Assembly: GCA_029216955.1 (NCBI GenBank)
Contig: JANAVB010023996.1
Location: 18,553,242-18,617,241, forward strand
Reading direction: 5' to 3'
DNA: 64,000 bases
DNA from: Iris pallida
Lineage: Eukaryota; Streptophyta; Magnoliopsida; Asparagales; Iridaceae
In this document: positions 46,143-57,236 of the stretch, piece after piece
Numbering within the stretch: position 1 is the stretch's first letter
Layout of the letters: each line of letters begins with the position of its first letter
Program-made: the position numbers and the translations under genes
The notes under the pieces: model-generated
What the model saw: only the letters and a program-made list of their open reading frames with translations
Told to the model about the DNA's origin: nothing
The model's database searches: none

Positions 46143-49100
46143 TCAATTAATATTATTGACGTCCAAAATTCCTAATTCTCGACGTAAATAATTGAAACGA
46201 TCTTCCGCTAGAGGTTTAGTGAAGATGTCAGCTAATTGATTTTCAGTATCTATGTACACAAGGTTTATATCTCCATTTTGATGATGATCTCTAAGAAAAT
46301 GATGTCTAATCTCGATATGTTTAGTACGAGAGTGACATACTGGATTCTTAGTCAAATTAATAGTGCTCGTGTTATCACAGAAAATGGGAATATGTGTGAA
46401 AAATAAATCAAAGTCTTCTAGGGTTTGTTTCATCCACAAAATCTGAGCGCAACAACGTCCTGCGACGATGTACTCAGCCTCTTTTATTGATAAGGCTACA
46501 GAATTTTGCTTTTTACTAAACCAAGAGACTAGAGCCATGCCTAAGAAATGACATGTACCGCTAGTACTTTTTCTATCAACCTTGCATCCAGCAAAATCTG
46601 CATCCGAATAACCAATAAGGTCAAAGGATTTAGTTTTGGGATACCACAAGCCGACAGAAGAAGTGCCCTTAAGGTATCGGAAGATACGCTTAACTGCGGC
46701 CAGATGTGATTCCTTTGGGTTAGCTTGAAAACGTGCACACAGGCAAACAATAAACATTATATCTGGACGACTAGCAGTTAAGTAAAGTAAACTACCAATC
46801 ATACCTCGATACTTACGTGTGTCGACTGGCTTGCCTTGTTCGTCAGAATCAAGCTTTGTTGAAGTTGCCATCGGAGTGCCAATAGGTTTGACATTGTCCA
46901 GATCGAACTTCTTTAGCAAATCTTTTGTGTACTTGGCTTGATTAATGAACGTCCCATTGTCGGTTTGTTTGATTTGCAATCCGAGAAGGAACTTCAGCTC
47001 TCCCATCATGCTCATCTCAAACTCATTCTGCATACACTTAGAAAATTCTTGACAAAGAGATTCATCAGTGGATCCAAATATGATATCATCAATATAGATT
47101 TGAATTAAAAGCAGCTTGCCATTAAAAGATTTAATAAATAGTGTAGTGTCAACCTTTCCTTTTGAAAAATCGTTGTCAAGTAGAAAAGAGCTTAGACGGT
47201 CATACCAAGCACGAGGGGCTTGTTTCAAACCATATAAGGCTTTCTTCAACTTGAAAACATGGTCAGGATTTTTGAAATCCGTGAAACCCGGAGGTTGTGC
47301 TACAAAAACTTCTTCTTTTATAAAGCCATTTAGAAAAGCACTTTTTACATCCATTTGAAAAAGTTTGAAATCATGAAAACATGCAAATGCACATAATATT
47401 CGAATGGATTCTAATCTCGCAACTGGGGCATAAGTCTCATCGTAGTCGATACCCTCTTCTTGATTGTATCCTTGAGCTACGAGTCGAGCCTTGTTACGAG
47501 TTACTAAACCATCCTCATTTAGTTTGTTTCGGAATACCCAACGGGTGCCAATGACCGGATGATCAATAGGCTTGGGAACAAGTTCCCAAACTTGATTCCG
47601 TTCGAATTGGTTCAATTCCTCTTGCATGGCATCTATCCAGAAACTATCACTACATGCTTCATCAATAGATTTAGGTTCTAGCTGTGAAATAAATGCAACA
47701 CTAGAAACAATATCTCTACTGGATGATCGAGTACTTACTCCTTTGGTAATGTCACCAATTACCAAATCTTGTGGATGATCAGCTGTGAATTTTAACCTCT
47801 TCGGTAGACTCTGTAGGTAGCTGGTTCCTGGATCTCCTCTAGGGGGTTCAGCTAGTGCAGAGCTTGGTTCAGGTTCAGCTGATGTTGAACTTGATGTAGG
47901 CAGATCTTCATCACTATCATCGTGAGTCATTTGGTTCATTTCATCAAAAGTGACGTTGATTGATTCTTCGATGATCATGGTACGTTTGTTGAAGACTCTG
48001 TACCCTTTGCTCTTGGCCGCATAACCTAGAAATATACCTTCATCAGCCTTTTCGTCAAACTTTCCCAAGTTGTCTTTAGTATTAAGAATAAAGCACTTAC
48101 AGCCAAAAATCTTAAAGTATGAAATTGAAGGAATTCTATCAAACCATAACTCAAATGGAGTCTTCTTCGATTTGGGTCGAATTAGAACTCTATTGAGCAC
48201 AAAGCAAGCTGTATTGACAGCTTCAGCCCAGAAGTATTTGGGTAGGCAAAATTGATTTAACATCACTCTGGCCATTTCGGTTAGAGTTCTGTTCTTACGT
48301 TCTACAACTCTATTTTGTTGTGGAGTTCTAGGGCAGGAGAACTCATGTATGAAACCGTGTGTGTCACAAAATTGCTCGAAATCAGCATTCTCGAATTCGC
48401 CTCCATGATCGCTTCTAATTCGAGTGATCATGTAACCTTTTTCATTTTGTACTTTCTTGCAAAAGGTGACAAATTCGGATAATACGTCATTCTTGCGTGT
48501 CAAGAAATATACCCACGTGTATCTAGAAAAATCATCTACAATAACAAATGCATATAATTTACCTCCGAGGCTAGCAACTCTGCTAGGACCGAATAAATCC
48601 ATGTGTAGCAATTGTAGAGGTTTAGTAGTACATACTGCGTTTACAGACTTGAATGTGGATCTGGTAGCCTTGTTCTTTTCACATTGGCTGCATACCGAAT
48701 CCTTCTTGAATGTTATGTCTGGTAAACCACGTACTAACTTCTTTGTGGATAATCTTGAAATTGTATCCATGTTTGCATGACCGAGTCTCATGTGCCATAG
48801 ATGACTCTCATCACTTTTGGCCATTAAGCATCTACCTGAAATGTTAGCTTCTTCCAGCAGATAGAAAACATATATATTGTCTTCCCTGATTCCTTCAAAG
48901 ATAGTACTACCAGTTGAGCTATCAACTATAGTACATTTGTCTTTGCCAAAGTTGATACCATAACCATGATCAGCTAGATGACTTATGCTGAGCAGATTAT
49001 GTTTCAACTCGGTAACCAGACAGACATCTTTAATCACGGGATAGGGAGACTTACCAACATCACCGATACCAATAATATACCCTTTCAAATTATTACCGAA

Positions 49101-49223
49101 GGAAACATAACCTTCCTTCTTCTTCTTCGACAGTATTGCAAATAGGGTAGCGTCACCGGTCATATGCCGTGAGCAACCGCTGTCGAGGATCCATTTGCTT
49201 CTAGCATGTGAAGGGTATTCCAC
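46143..49223 (-). CDS. pol: Copia-2 pol polyprotein (protease, integrase, reverse transcriptase, RNase H)
   Basis: A 1026-codon open frame covers the full enzyme set for reverse transcription and integration. The protease has D14-S15-G16. The integrase zinc finger has H144, H149, C178 and C181. The integrase core has D209, D272 and E308 (35 residues between the last two, the standard D-D35-E spacing), although the usual NGVVERK reads NRVVERK. The reverse transcriptase has D625 in FQMDVKSAF and YIDD at 710-713. The RNase H has D874, E915 and D950 and the closing ADIFTKPL motif. All catalytic residues I can place are present. The frame opens at GTG, not ATG, and overlaps the end of gag by 23 bases in another frame, so expression would need a frameshift or reflects a one-base change in an ancestral fused gene. 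Confidence 0.93.
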   Translation of the reverse strand: MEYPSHARSKWILDSGCSRHMTGDATLFAILSKKKKEGYVSFGNNLKGYIIGIGDVGKSPYPVIKDVCLVTELKHNLLSISHLADHGYGINFGKDKCTIVDSSTGSTIFEGIREDNIYVFYLLEEANISGRCLMAKSDESHLWHMRLGHANMDTISRLSTKKLVRGLPDITFKKDSVCSQCEKNKATRSTFKSVNAVCTTKPLQLLHMDLFGPSRVASLGGKLYAFVIVDDFSRYTWVYFLTRKNDVLSEFVTFCKKVQNEKGYMITRIRSDHGGEFENADFEQFCDTHGFIHEFSCPRTPQQNRVVERKNRTLTEMARVMLNQFCLPKYFWAEAVNTACFVLNRVLIRPKSKKTPFELWFDRIPSISYFKIFGCKCFILNTKDNLGKFDEKADEGIFLGYAAKSKGYRVFNKRTMIIEESINVTFDEMNQMTHDDSDEDLPTSSSTSAEPEPSSALAEPPRGDPGTSYLQSLPKRLKFTADHPQDLVIGDITKGVSTRSSSRDIVSSVAFISQLEPKSIDEACSDSFWIDAMQEELNQFERNQVWELVPKPIDHPVIGTRWVFRNKLNEDGLVTRNKARLVAQGYNQEEGIDYDETYAPVARLESIRILCAFACFHDFKLFQMDVKSAFLNGFIKEEVFVAQPPGFTDFKNPDHVFKLKKALYGLKQAPRAWYDRLSSFLLDNDFSKGKVDTTLFIKSFNGKLLLIQIYIDDIIFGSTDESLCQEFSKCMQNEFEMSMMGELKFLLGLQIKQTDNGTFINQAKYTKDLLKKFDLDNVKPIGTPMATSTKLDSDEQGKPVDTRKYRGMIGSLLYLTASRPDIMFIVCLCARFQANPKESHLAAVKRIFRYLKGTSSVGLWYPKTKSFDLIGYSDADFAGCKVDRKSTSGTCHFLGMALVSWFSKKQNSVALSIKEAEYIVAGRCCAQILWMKQTLEDFDLFFTHIPIFCDNTSTINLTKNPVCHSRTKHIEIRHHFLRDHHQNGDINLVYIDTENQLADIFTKPLAEDRFNYLRRELGILDVNNIN

Positions 49224-51057
49224 CTACAAAATAGTTTACAGATGAAACCTTTGGTACCCATTTCTTGTAGGGTCCTGAATTGTTAGCTTTAGGTATCCAA
49301 GCATAAACATTTAAATCTACAAGCTTTCTCATTCTACATGCAGATGATATATGACCAATGAGGCCACAATAATGACATTGTGCATGTCGAGTGTTGAAAG
49401 CTGAGTGGTGTGCATGGTTGGTAGGTTTGGGTTTTCTAGTATAGAAAAATGCATACCTATGATCATGTTTGGGCTTAACCTTTTGGGGTAAAGGTTTTAT
49501 ATGGTTTGGTCTGACAGTGTTTGGCTTGGAAATGTTCCGAATTCTCAGTAAGTGACACGTGTTAGGATAGGAAGCAGCAGGCTCAGGCTGTTTTCCTAAC
49601 CTAATTTCCAACCTTTTGGAAGTGTCATATAACTTAGTATAATCAGAAGTGAGTGATTCCATTCTGATTTGTGCAGATTGAAGACTTTTCTTTTCTCTAG
49701 AAAGATCTTCTCTCAATTGGTCTATAATCTTGTCTTTCTTTTCGGACTGTTTAGTCTCGTGTAATAAGAGCTTTATAGAGGAAAGCTCACCAGACTCACT
49801 AACATTAGCTCTAACCTCAGCTAGTAGGTCGGTAAGTCTTCCTATTTCTCCTTTGTACTCTTTGAGTACCTTCTTAGCGGTCTGATATTTACTACGCAGT
49901 TTCCTGTAGTCAAGCATCAGGTCACTGAAGGCATCTCCTAATTGCTCAAAGGTGAAGTCATCATATATTTCTACAGGTTCAGTAGGTACCTGATCAATTG
50001 CCATGAAGCAGATGTTTGCAGCGTCCTCTGAATGTTCATCTTCTGAGTCGCTAGCTTCACTCTCATGCCATATGCTGGTGTTGGCATATTTCCGAGACGT
50101 TGATCTTTTCAGGTTGCCTTTTTCATACCTGTTGTTCTTCTTGCTCGATGATGAGTTGATGGCACAGTCCTTCTTCATATGTCCCTTCTTCTTACAGCCA
50201 TAGCAGACAGCATCTTCTTGATACCAGTTGTTGTTGTTGTTCTCTTTGACTCTCTTCTCATGTCTCATGAATCTTTTGAACTTCCTTGCTAGGAGAGCTT
50301 GATCTTCAGCGTCAGATCTACTGCTGTCTGAGTCATCTTCAGCAGCTTTTTTGTGCTGAGCCTTGAGGGCGATAGTCTTCTCCTTTGGAGCAGGCTCTTC
50401 AAAATCTTATAGCTCCAGTTCATGAGTGAGTAGTTTACCCATGAGTACTTCAAGTGACATTGTGGTGAGGTCGTTTCCTTCAATGATAGCTGTAGCCTTT
50501 GGAATCCAGTTCTTGGTGAGAGCTCGCAGGAGTTTGCGAATCTTTTCGTGGTTACTGTAATCTTTGCCTAAGGAGGACAAAGGGTTTACAATATCCAAGA
50601 ACCTCTCGAATATTTGTGTGACTGTTTTATTTGGCTTCATTTTGAACGCCTCGTACTCTTGAGTAAGTCTGCTGACTTTTGACTCCTTGACTTGAGTCGT
50701 ACCTTCATGTGTAACTTCGAGAAGCTTCTACACACCATTTGCCGTTGTGCATGTAGATACCCTATTAAATTCTGTTCTGTCTAAGGCACAAAAAAGAGCA
50801 TTAATGGCACGTGCGCCAAGACTGGCCTTTTTCTTTTCTTCCTCTGTATAACTGCTTTGGGGTTTTTCAACCAAAACTCCCTCGACATTTATACGAGGTG
50901 GCTTCTGATAGCCATCAAGAACAATAGCCCATAAGTCAAAATCAAGAGATTTCAAGAAGAAACTCATCCGTGTTTTCCAATAAGTGTAGTTAGTACCATC
51001 AAACAGTGGGGGTCTGTTTGTGGCCTGACCTTCACTTGTGAATTTCATAGTAGCCAT
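49201..51057 (-). pseudogene. gag: Copia-2 gag, broken by two in-frame stops
   Basis: One frame runs from ATG at 51057 to the stop at 49201, about 618 codons, interrupted by TAG at 50728-50730 and TAA at 50407-50409. It begins with the copia gag core (FDGTNYTYWKTRM) and continues with LLEVTHEGT and EYEAFKM. Zinc knuckle CYGCKKKGHMKKDC (near 50180) and a second, CHYCGLIGHISSAC (near 49360), follow on either side of a long charged, probably coiled region. The TAG stands where tryptophan is usual before LLEVTHEGT, consistent with a single-base change. With gag broken, the element should not form particles unaided, though pol is intact. Confidence 0.88.
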
Positions 51058-51128
51058 GTGATGTGCTGTGATCTAATAAATAATGAATAAATAATAGCAC
51101 TGTTACCTCGCTTTACCTGTAACACCCG

Positions 51129-51141
51129 CTTTGATACCAAT
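51129..51141 (-). other. Primer-binding site of Copia-2
   Basis: On the minus strand, TTGGTATCAAAGCGGG follows the 5' LTR. It matches the usual plant initiator-methionine site TGGTATCAGAGC with one change. Confidence 0.8.
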
Positions 51142-52197
51142 TGTAGGAACGATATAGTAAAGCGTAATACTCTAGAGGGGGGATGAATAGAGTTGGCAGC
51201 GGAATAATACTAATTAAAAAATGTTAGCAACACAATCACAGTATATAATCACAGTTGAAATAATGTAAAGGCAGAGTTCAGAAAGCAAACGCAAAGACAG
51301 CGATGTATACTGGTATCCCTCTGTTGAGGACTAATCCAGTCGGTAGAACTCTTGCTACCAGTTGAATCCACTATAGGAAAAACTGCAAGTTTTCTTACGA
51401 AGTCCTTGCAACTTCTACAACGCGATCTTTGATACGAAGAACTCGTCCAACTTCAAATGTGAAGAGGTATTCTTCAATCAAGCCTTCTAATTACAATCTC
51501 TCAGAAACTTCTAGACCGTACCGCACTGGCAAATCGACTAGAGGATTGTAACTGGCTTGGGATCTGAAAATAAAAGCTCTAGAAAACTCTTTGGAAGGCA
51601 GAAAGCTTTTTAGATAGAGAGAAGATTGAAAGTGAATGAGTGAATTGAAATGATCGAAATCCATCTCTATTTATAGGAATTCCAAAGGGAGAACTCTGTC
51701 AGAATTCGGGCAGAATTCGGACAGAACTCGATGAGCAAATCTCGGTCAAATCCGCAACTGCAGGAGGACCAAGTTCCAGAGAATTCAAAAATCAAACGGC
51801 CACCAACCGAACTCTGGCCGAACTCTGGCCGAACTCTGGCCGAGTTCTGTCAGGGTTAGGTTAGGGTTTTAAAATAGATTTTTGGTGATTTTTGAAAACC
51901 TTTTTGTAAATATTTTGATAGGTCATTTTAAAAAACATTTTGAACTATTTTGGAGATAGCCTATTTGCCAGTACGACTCGGTGTACAACGTATTCCTAGA
52001 CTCAAATAAAGTGAAAAATTACATTGCATAGGAAGTACAGACTCAAGTAGGTAAACAGATATTCAGTCTTGAACGGAGTGAATATCCAATCTTGCTTATG
52101 TCCAAGAAGCTGAGATGTCCCAACAAGCTTCGTATATCCAGACAGAGTTTTGATCAATTATTAAAATCAGGTTGACCATATGACCAATGGGCCAACA
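51142..52197 (-). repeat. 5' LTR of Copia-2
   Basis: It pairs with 44055-45111. It contains CTATTTATAGG-type sequence near 51665-51678, a possible TATA box on the minus strand (TATAAATAG), and an expanded GGCCGAACTCT array at 51797-51850. Confidence 0.92.
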
Positions 52198-52202
52198 ATG
52201 TT

Positions 52203-52465
52203 CACAAACTTGTGATGTTAAATCTTAAATCTGAACACACCTATATGTACTTCTGCCACATACATTGTACACAAACACATGATCACAAGAATCTGAAAAA
52301 CTGAAACTCACACACACTCTAAAACCTGATAACACTACTGCTACATACACACACACACCCTACTGCTATACATACACACACCCCCTACTATTAAACACAC
52401 ACACACACATGGTACACACACACATATACACCACCGTCACTCTATCCCTCTCTCTATATATGTGC

Positions 52466-52564
<99 letters not shown>

Positions 52565-53650
52565 TGCATGATAGTATGTAAATATATATATGTATGATTG
52601 CCTATATATATTTTGTATATGTAAAATATGGTGAATACATATATGTGTATGCCAATATAGACATGTGTATAGGCATATAGCCCAATATGATTTTCCTATA
52701 TGTGTGCCTTATATACATTATGTGTATATGGGTATATATACATGAAATTGTGTGTTTAATAGTTTGTGTAGCCTTTTGACTTGTGTGAATGCTAGGATAG
52801 ACATGGTTACGCTTAGTGAGACTTGTCTGGGTTAGGATTGACCTAGTTTGACTAGTGTAGTTGACTAGAGTTGACCAAAGGTTGACTTTATCCTAGTTTG
52901 ACTAGTGTTCTATTTTACCATTCTGGACATGTTTTGACTTGTGCTGTTCTAAATAGGAGTCAGACACCTCTCCTCAGACAGTATTTTTACTTCGGATACT
53001 CAGGTTATCAGGCGAGTACATTCTCTGACTGTTTCTTACTTGATAGAATTTATATTTATGCTCTAGATTACTTTACATGATGCTGTCACATTGTTAACAC
53101 GGATTGGTACTATATGGATCCCTTTATGAGATGTTATCCCCCTCGGGAGCATCGGGATATAGTATGTCATGTGTGTTTCACTTTCATCATGTACTCCGGT
53201 GCTTTCACCATTCACGTGCACTCTTGTGATTCATGTACTCTCATGTTCATAGAGCCCCCATGTATACAATCATGTGCACCCATTTATGGGCCTTCATGTG
53301 ATATTATGTGCAATAACGTAACCTGTCTGGATCCTTGTGTATTGATTGGGATACGGGGGAGTATAAATGGTCATGTGAACAATTCCAAAGTAGTATACTC
53401 ATGTGCAAACTCTTAGATTACTCATGTACAAATTTAAGCCGTTCACATGTCTATCTTGTATTCTACATCACTAGCTACTATTAGTTCTTTACTTATAGTA
53501 GATATTTCTTTACAGTTATCTCTTTTATTTCATATATTTTCCAGCGTTTTATGTATCTTACTCTATAGCATATTTACATATCTTGTCATATTATGAACTG
53601 CGTGAGATGTACTGTGCTCGCTCCTATCCTGACTGGACATGTTAAAAATA
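52203..53650 (+). repeat. Middle LTR, part 2
   Basis: It continues part 1 after Copia-2 and matches 35062-36655, including the microsatellite and a W-box array at 52838-52903. It stops at AAAAATATTA, where the 5' LTR would read on into CAGAGGACG. Confidence 0.85.
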
Positions 53651-54074
53651 TTAATAGGTTTTAAGTTGTCAATTAATGTTTAAGTTAATATTGTTAACAT
53701 TCGAACATGCCTGGGAATTTGGGTTATTGCCCGTGTGACACTGAAATCTGAACTCTCCCATCTATCTATATTCGACACACACCCACACATTTATTGAATC
53801 TGGAAACACACCACACACACACACATGTTCACAAACTTGTGATGTTAAATCTGAAATCTGAATAAAACTATATGTACTACTACCACATACATTGTACACA
53901 CACACATGATCACAAGAATCTAGAAAACTGAAACTCACACATACTCTAAAACCTGAGAACACTTCTGCTACATACACACACACCCCCTACTGCTATACAA
54001 ACACACACACACCCTACTGTTAAACACACACACACATGGAACACACACACTTATACACCGCTGTCACTCTATCC

Positions 54075-54105
<31 letters not shown>

Positions 54106-55684
54106 ATATATAAATATATATATATGTATGATTGCCTATATATATTTTGTATATGTAAAATGTGGTGAATACATATATGTGTATGCCAATATAGACATGT
54201 GTATAGGCATATAGCCTTATATAATTTTCCTATGTGTGCCTTATATACATTATGTGTATATGGGTATATATACATAAAATTGTGTGTTTGATAGTTTGTG
54301 TAGCCTTGTGACTTGTGTGAATGCTAGGATAGGCATGGTTAGGCTTAGTGAGAATTGTCTGGGTTAGGACTTGACCTAGTTGACCTAGTTTGACTAGTGT
54401 AGTTCACTAGAGTTGACCGAAGGTTGACTTTAGCCTAGATTGACCCAAACATTATGTAGAATGTATTGTAATGTTCTATTTTACCATTATGGACATATTG
54501 TGACTTGTGTTGTTCTAAATAGGAGTCAGACACCGCTCATCAGACAGTATTTTTACTTTAGATACTCAGGTTATCAGGCGAGTACATTTTCTGACCGTTT
54601 CATACTTGATAGGATTTACATTTATGCTCTAGATTACTTTACTTGATGCTTTCATGTTGTTAATATGGATTGGTACTATATGGATCCCTTCGTGAGATGT
54701 TATCCCCCTCGGGAGCATCGGGTTAAAGTATGTCATGTGCGTTTTACTTTCATCATGTACTCTGATGCTTTCACCATTCATGTGCAATCTTGTGATTCAT
54801 GTACTCTCATGTTCACAGAGCCTCCATGTATACAATCATGTACACCCATTTATGGGCCTTCATGTGATATCATGTGCAATAACATAACCTGTCTGGATCC
54901 TTGTGTATTGATTGGGGTACGGAAGAGTATAAATGATCATGTGAACAGTTCCAAAGTAGTATACTCATGTGCAAACTCTTAGATTACTCATGTGCAAATT
55001 CAAGCCGTTCACATGTCTATCTTGTACTCTACATAACTAGCCACGTTAGTTCTTTACTTATAGTAGATATTTTTTTACATTCATCTCTTTTATTTCATAT
55101 ATTTTCCAACATTTCATGTATCTTACTCTATAGCATATTTGCATATCCGGTCATATTATGAACTACGTGAGATATACTGTGCTCGCTCCTGTCCTGACTG
55201 GACCTGTTGAAAATATTACAGAGGACGAGGATGAGGCGTGTTGTACCACCTACTACGAGACAACATTAGAGGACACCTGTGACTTAGACTTCCAACAGGA
55301 TCTATTACCTACTGACGATACTCCTATAGTTTAGTTATCTTATTTCAGTTGTATCTCATCTGGATATTTGTATTAGAGATTGTGATGATGTGGATTGTGG
55401 AGCTTGTTAGATGTTTATCTTAGACACTTTGGATTATCTCTTTTATCGTATTTCATCTAAGGATTTTGTTGATATTCTTATCTATCTTATCGTACATCTT
55501 CTTTAGCTGTGATTGAGATTTGTACTTTATATTATTCCTCCATTCGGAGAGTATAACTGTGCAATATACCTTATAATTGTTAGATGTATGTGACCTAGGA
55601 CAACGTTCTAGTACCGACACTATGGCGTAGGCTGGACGTACCCACTTCTTGTGCCCCTACACTGGGTGCGGGTCGTGACACATT
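53651..55684 (+). repeat. Middle LTR, part 3 (5' LTR end of Gypsy-2)
   Basis: The sequence jumps back to the position equivalent to 34890 (TTAATAGGTTTTAAG) and then runs to the LTR end GGGTCGTGACA at 55684. An interior stretch of the LTR is therefore present twice in a row. The join shares TTA on both sides. A W-box array lies at 54371-54445. Short open frames are repeats of those in the other copies. Confidence 0.85.
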
Positions 55685-55993
55685 TTTAGTGGTGGCCCAT
55701 GTAGATCTAGATTTGCAGTGGTATTCGAACTAGAGTACAACTGCAGCCTGCAGTAGGATTAGGATATTTTTTGATGGTACTCAATCACATTAGGAAAAAC
55801 TCTTAATCAGATTCTTTTTATCTAAATTTGCTGCTTATTGTCTTCCCTTGAATATAAACTGTCCTCATTTGCTATTTTGACTCATTTTCAGAAATTGTTT
55901 CTTGTTTGATCTGTCTCCAAGACGGTCATCGAGACTAGATCTCATTGCCCCGGATAGGGGGACACTACTGAGAGGTCTGCCACCTCTCGTCTT
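55685..55993 (+). other. Gypsy-2 leader
   Basis: The conserved post-LTR motif (TTTTTAGTGGTGGCCCATG) and a leader like 37116-37400 are present, but with only one copy of the CATTGCCCCGGATAGGG-type block that is doubled in Gypsy-1. Confidence 0.7.
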
Positions 55994-57236
55994 ATGCAAC
56001 CAGCAGCCGATACCGCAGCACCAGTCATGCCAGCTGGGTTGGGTGCTTCAGCTACCTTCGGAGGAGCACCTCCACCAGTGCGCCGACAAAGCCCAGTTAT
56101 TCCAGAGATGCTTCAGCAACAGCAGCCGCCTTCAGGATCTGTCGACGCAGTCCAGCTGTTCACCTTCTTCCAGCTGTTTATGGAGGCCCAGCAGGCTCAG
56201 CAGCAGCGTCAGACGGCAGAGTTCAGTCGGGGCATCGATCTGGCCCTGACGATAGTTGAGAGGGCTACAGCTCAGCCTCCGGCAGGTCAGCAGTAGCATC
56301 AACCGAAGGAGAAGGTCATACAAGATTTTCAGAAGATGCACCCGCGAGACTTCATGGGTACAGAGGGCATCCTGTACGCAGACGAGTGGATCGAGCACAT
56401 GGAGGAGATCTTCTGGCTGGCAGAGATTCCAGTGAGACTCTAGATTGAGGCGGCGGCTAGTATGATGCACGACTTGGCTCGCACGTGGTACCAGACAGAT
56501 CCGAGGGTTGGTACAGTTGGGCAGACTTGGGCATCTTTCAAGAAGCTATTCAAGGAGAAGTTTTTCCCCGACGCAGCACTTGGTGCCCTCGAGACGCAGT
56601 TCGAGGATTTGGTACAGGGCAGTCAGACTGTCGAGGAGTACGTCGGGGAGTTCAACCGTCTGGACAGATTTGTTGAGGGGCTTTTTGAGGCGATGAAGGC
56701 CCGGAGGTTCAGGAAGGGGCTAGTTAAGGAGGTGAAGTCCTATGCCAAGATTGCACGCAGCGCCACTTTTGAGAAGATCCTAGTGGGTGCCTTAGTAGTG
56801 GAGGATGATCTTGAGCTGAGGCTCAAGATGGGACGAGACACGCAGGGAGCCAGTGGTAGTGAAGGACCGGCCAAGAGGCTGGCATCAGCAGCAGCAGAGA
56901 CATTTCCAGGGTCAAGGCCGTGCACCTTTTCAGCAGGTACAGCAGCAGCCGAGGGTTCAACCGCAGGCACTCAGGCAGCAGCCCGTCAGTTATGGTTTCT
57001 GCAAGAAGCCAGGGTATGTATGCAATGACTGCAGGAAGAGGCTCGAAAGGTGCCTAATCTGTGGTTCGGAAGAGCACCAGTTGAGAGAGTGCCCTCTGTC
57101 TTCGGGACGAGCAGATCACGAAGCGGGGGCCAGAGCCCCAGCAGTGCAGCAGAAGGGACCGCTGCCGACTCAGCAACATCGGTTCATGCAGAATCAGCAG
57201 CAGGCCAGGGGAGACCGGCAGGGGTGAGCTTTCACC
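55994..57236 (+). pseudogene. gag: Gypsy-2 gag, broken
   Basis: It has the same plan as Gypsy-1 gag: glutamine-rich start, gag core (PRDFMGT, YADEWIEHMEE, LARTWYQT, EEYVGEFNRLDRFVEGL) and a glutamine-rich linker. Stops lie at 56294 and near 56441, and a frameshift near 56875. The zinc knuckle is altered: the first cysteine is tyrosine (SYGFC) and the histidine is tyrosine (KPGYVCNDC), so zinc binding is probably lost. The best open piece is 56462-57028. Confidence 0.85.

Larger units (their letters stand above)
44055..52197 (-). mobile_element. Copia-2, SIRE-like Ty1/copia element
   Basis: This is a complete 8143-bp element with LTRs of 1057 and 1056 bp, a 5-bp duplication, a primer site for initiator methionine tRNA, a gag region, an intact pol and a polypurine tract, all on the minus strand. 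The LTRs are almost identical apart from short repeat-number changes, so it inserted recently relative to its neighbours. Two zinc knuckles in gag and the long pol suggest the SIRE/Maximus group. No envelope-like frame is seen after pol. Confidence 0.93.
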
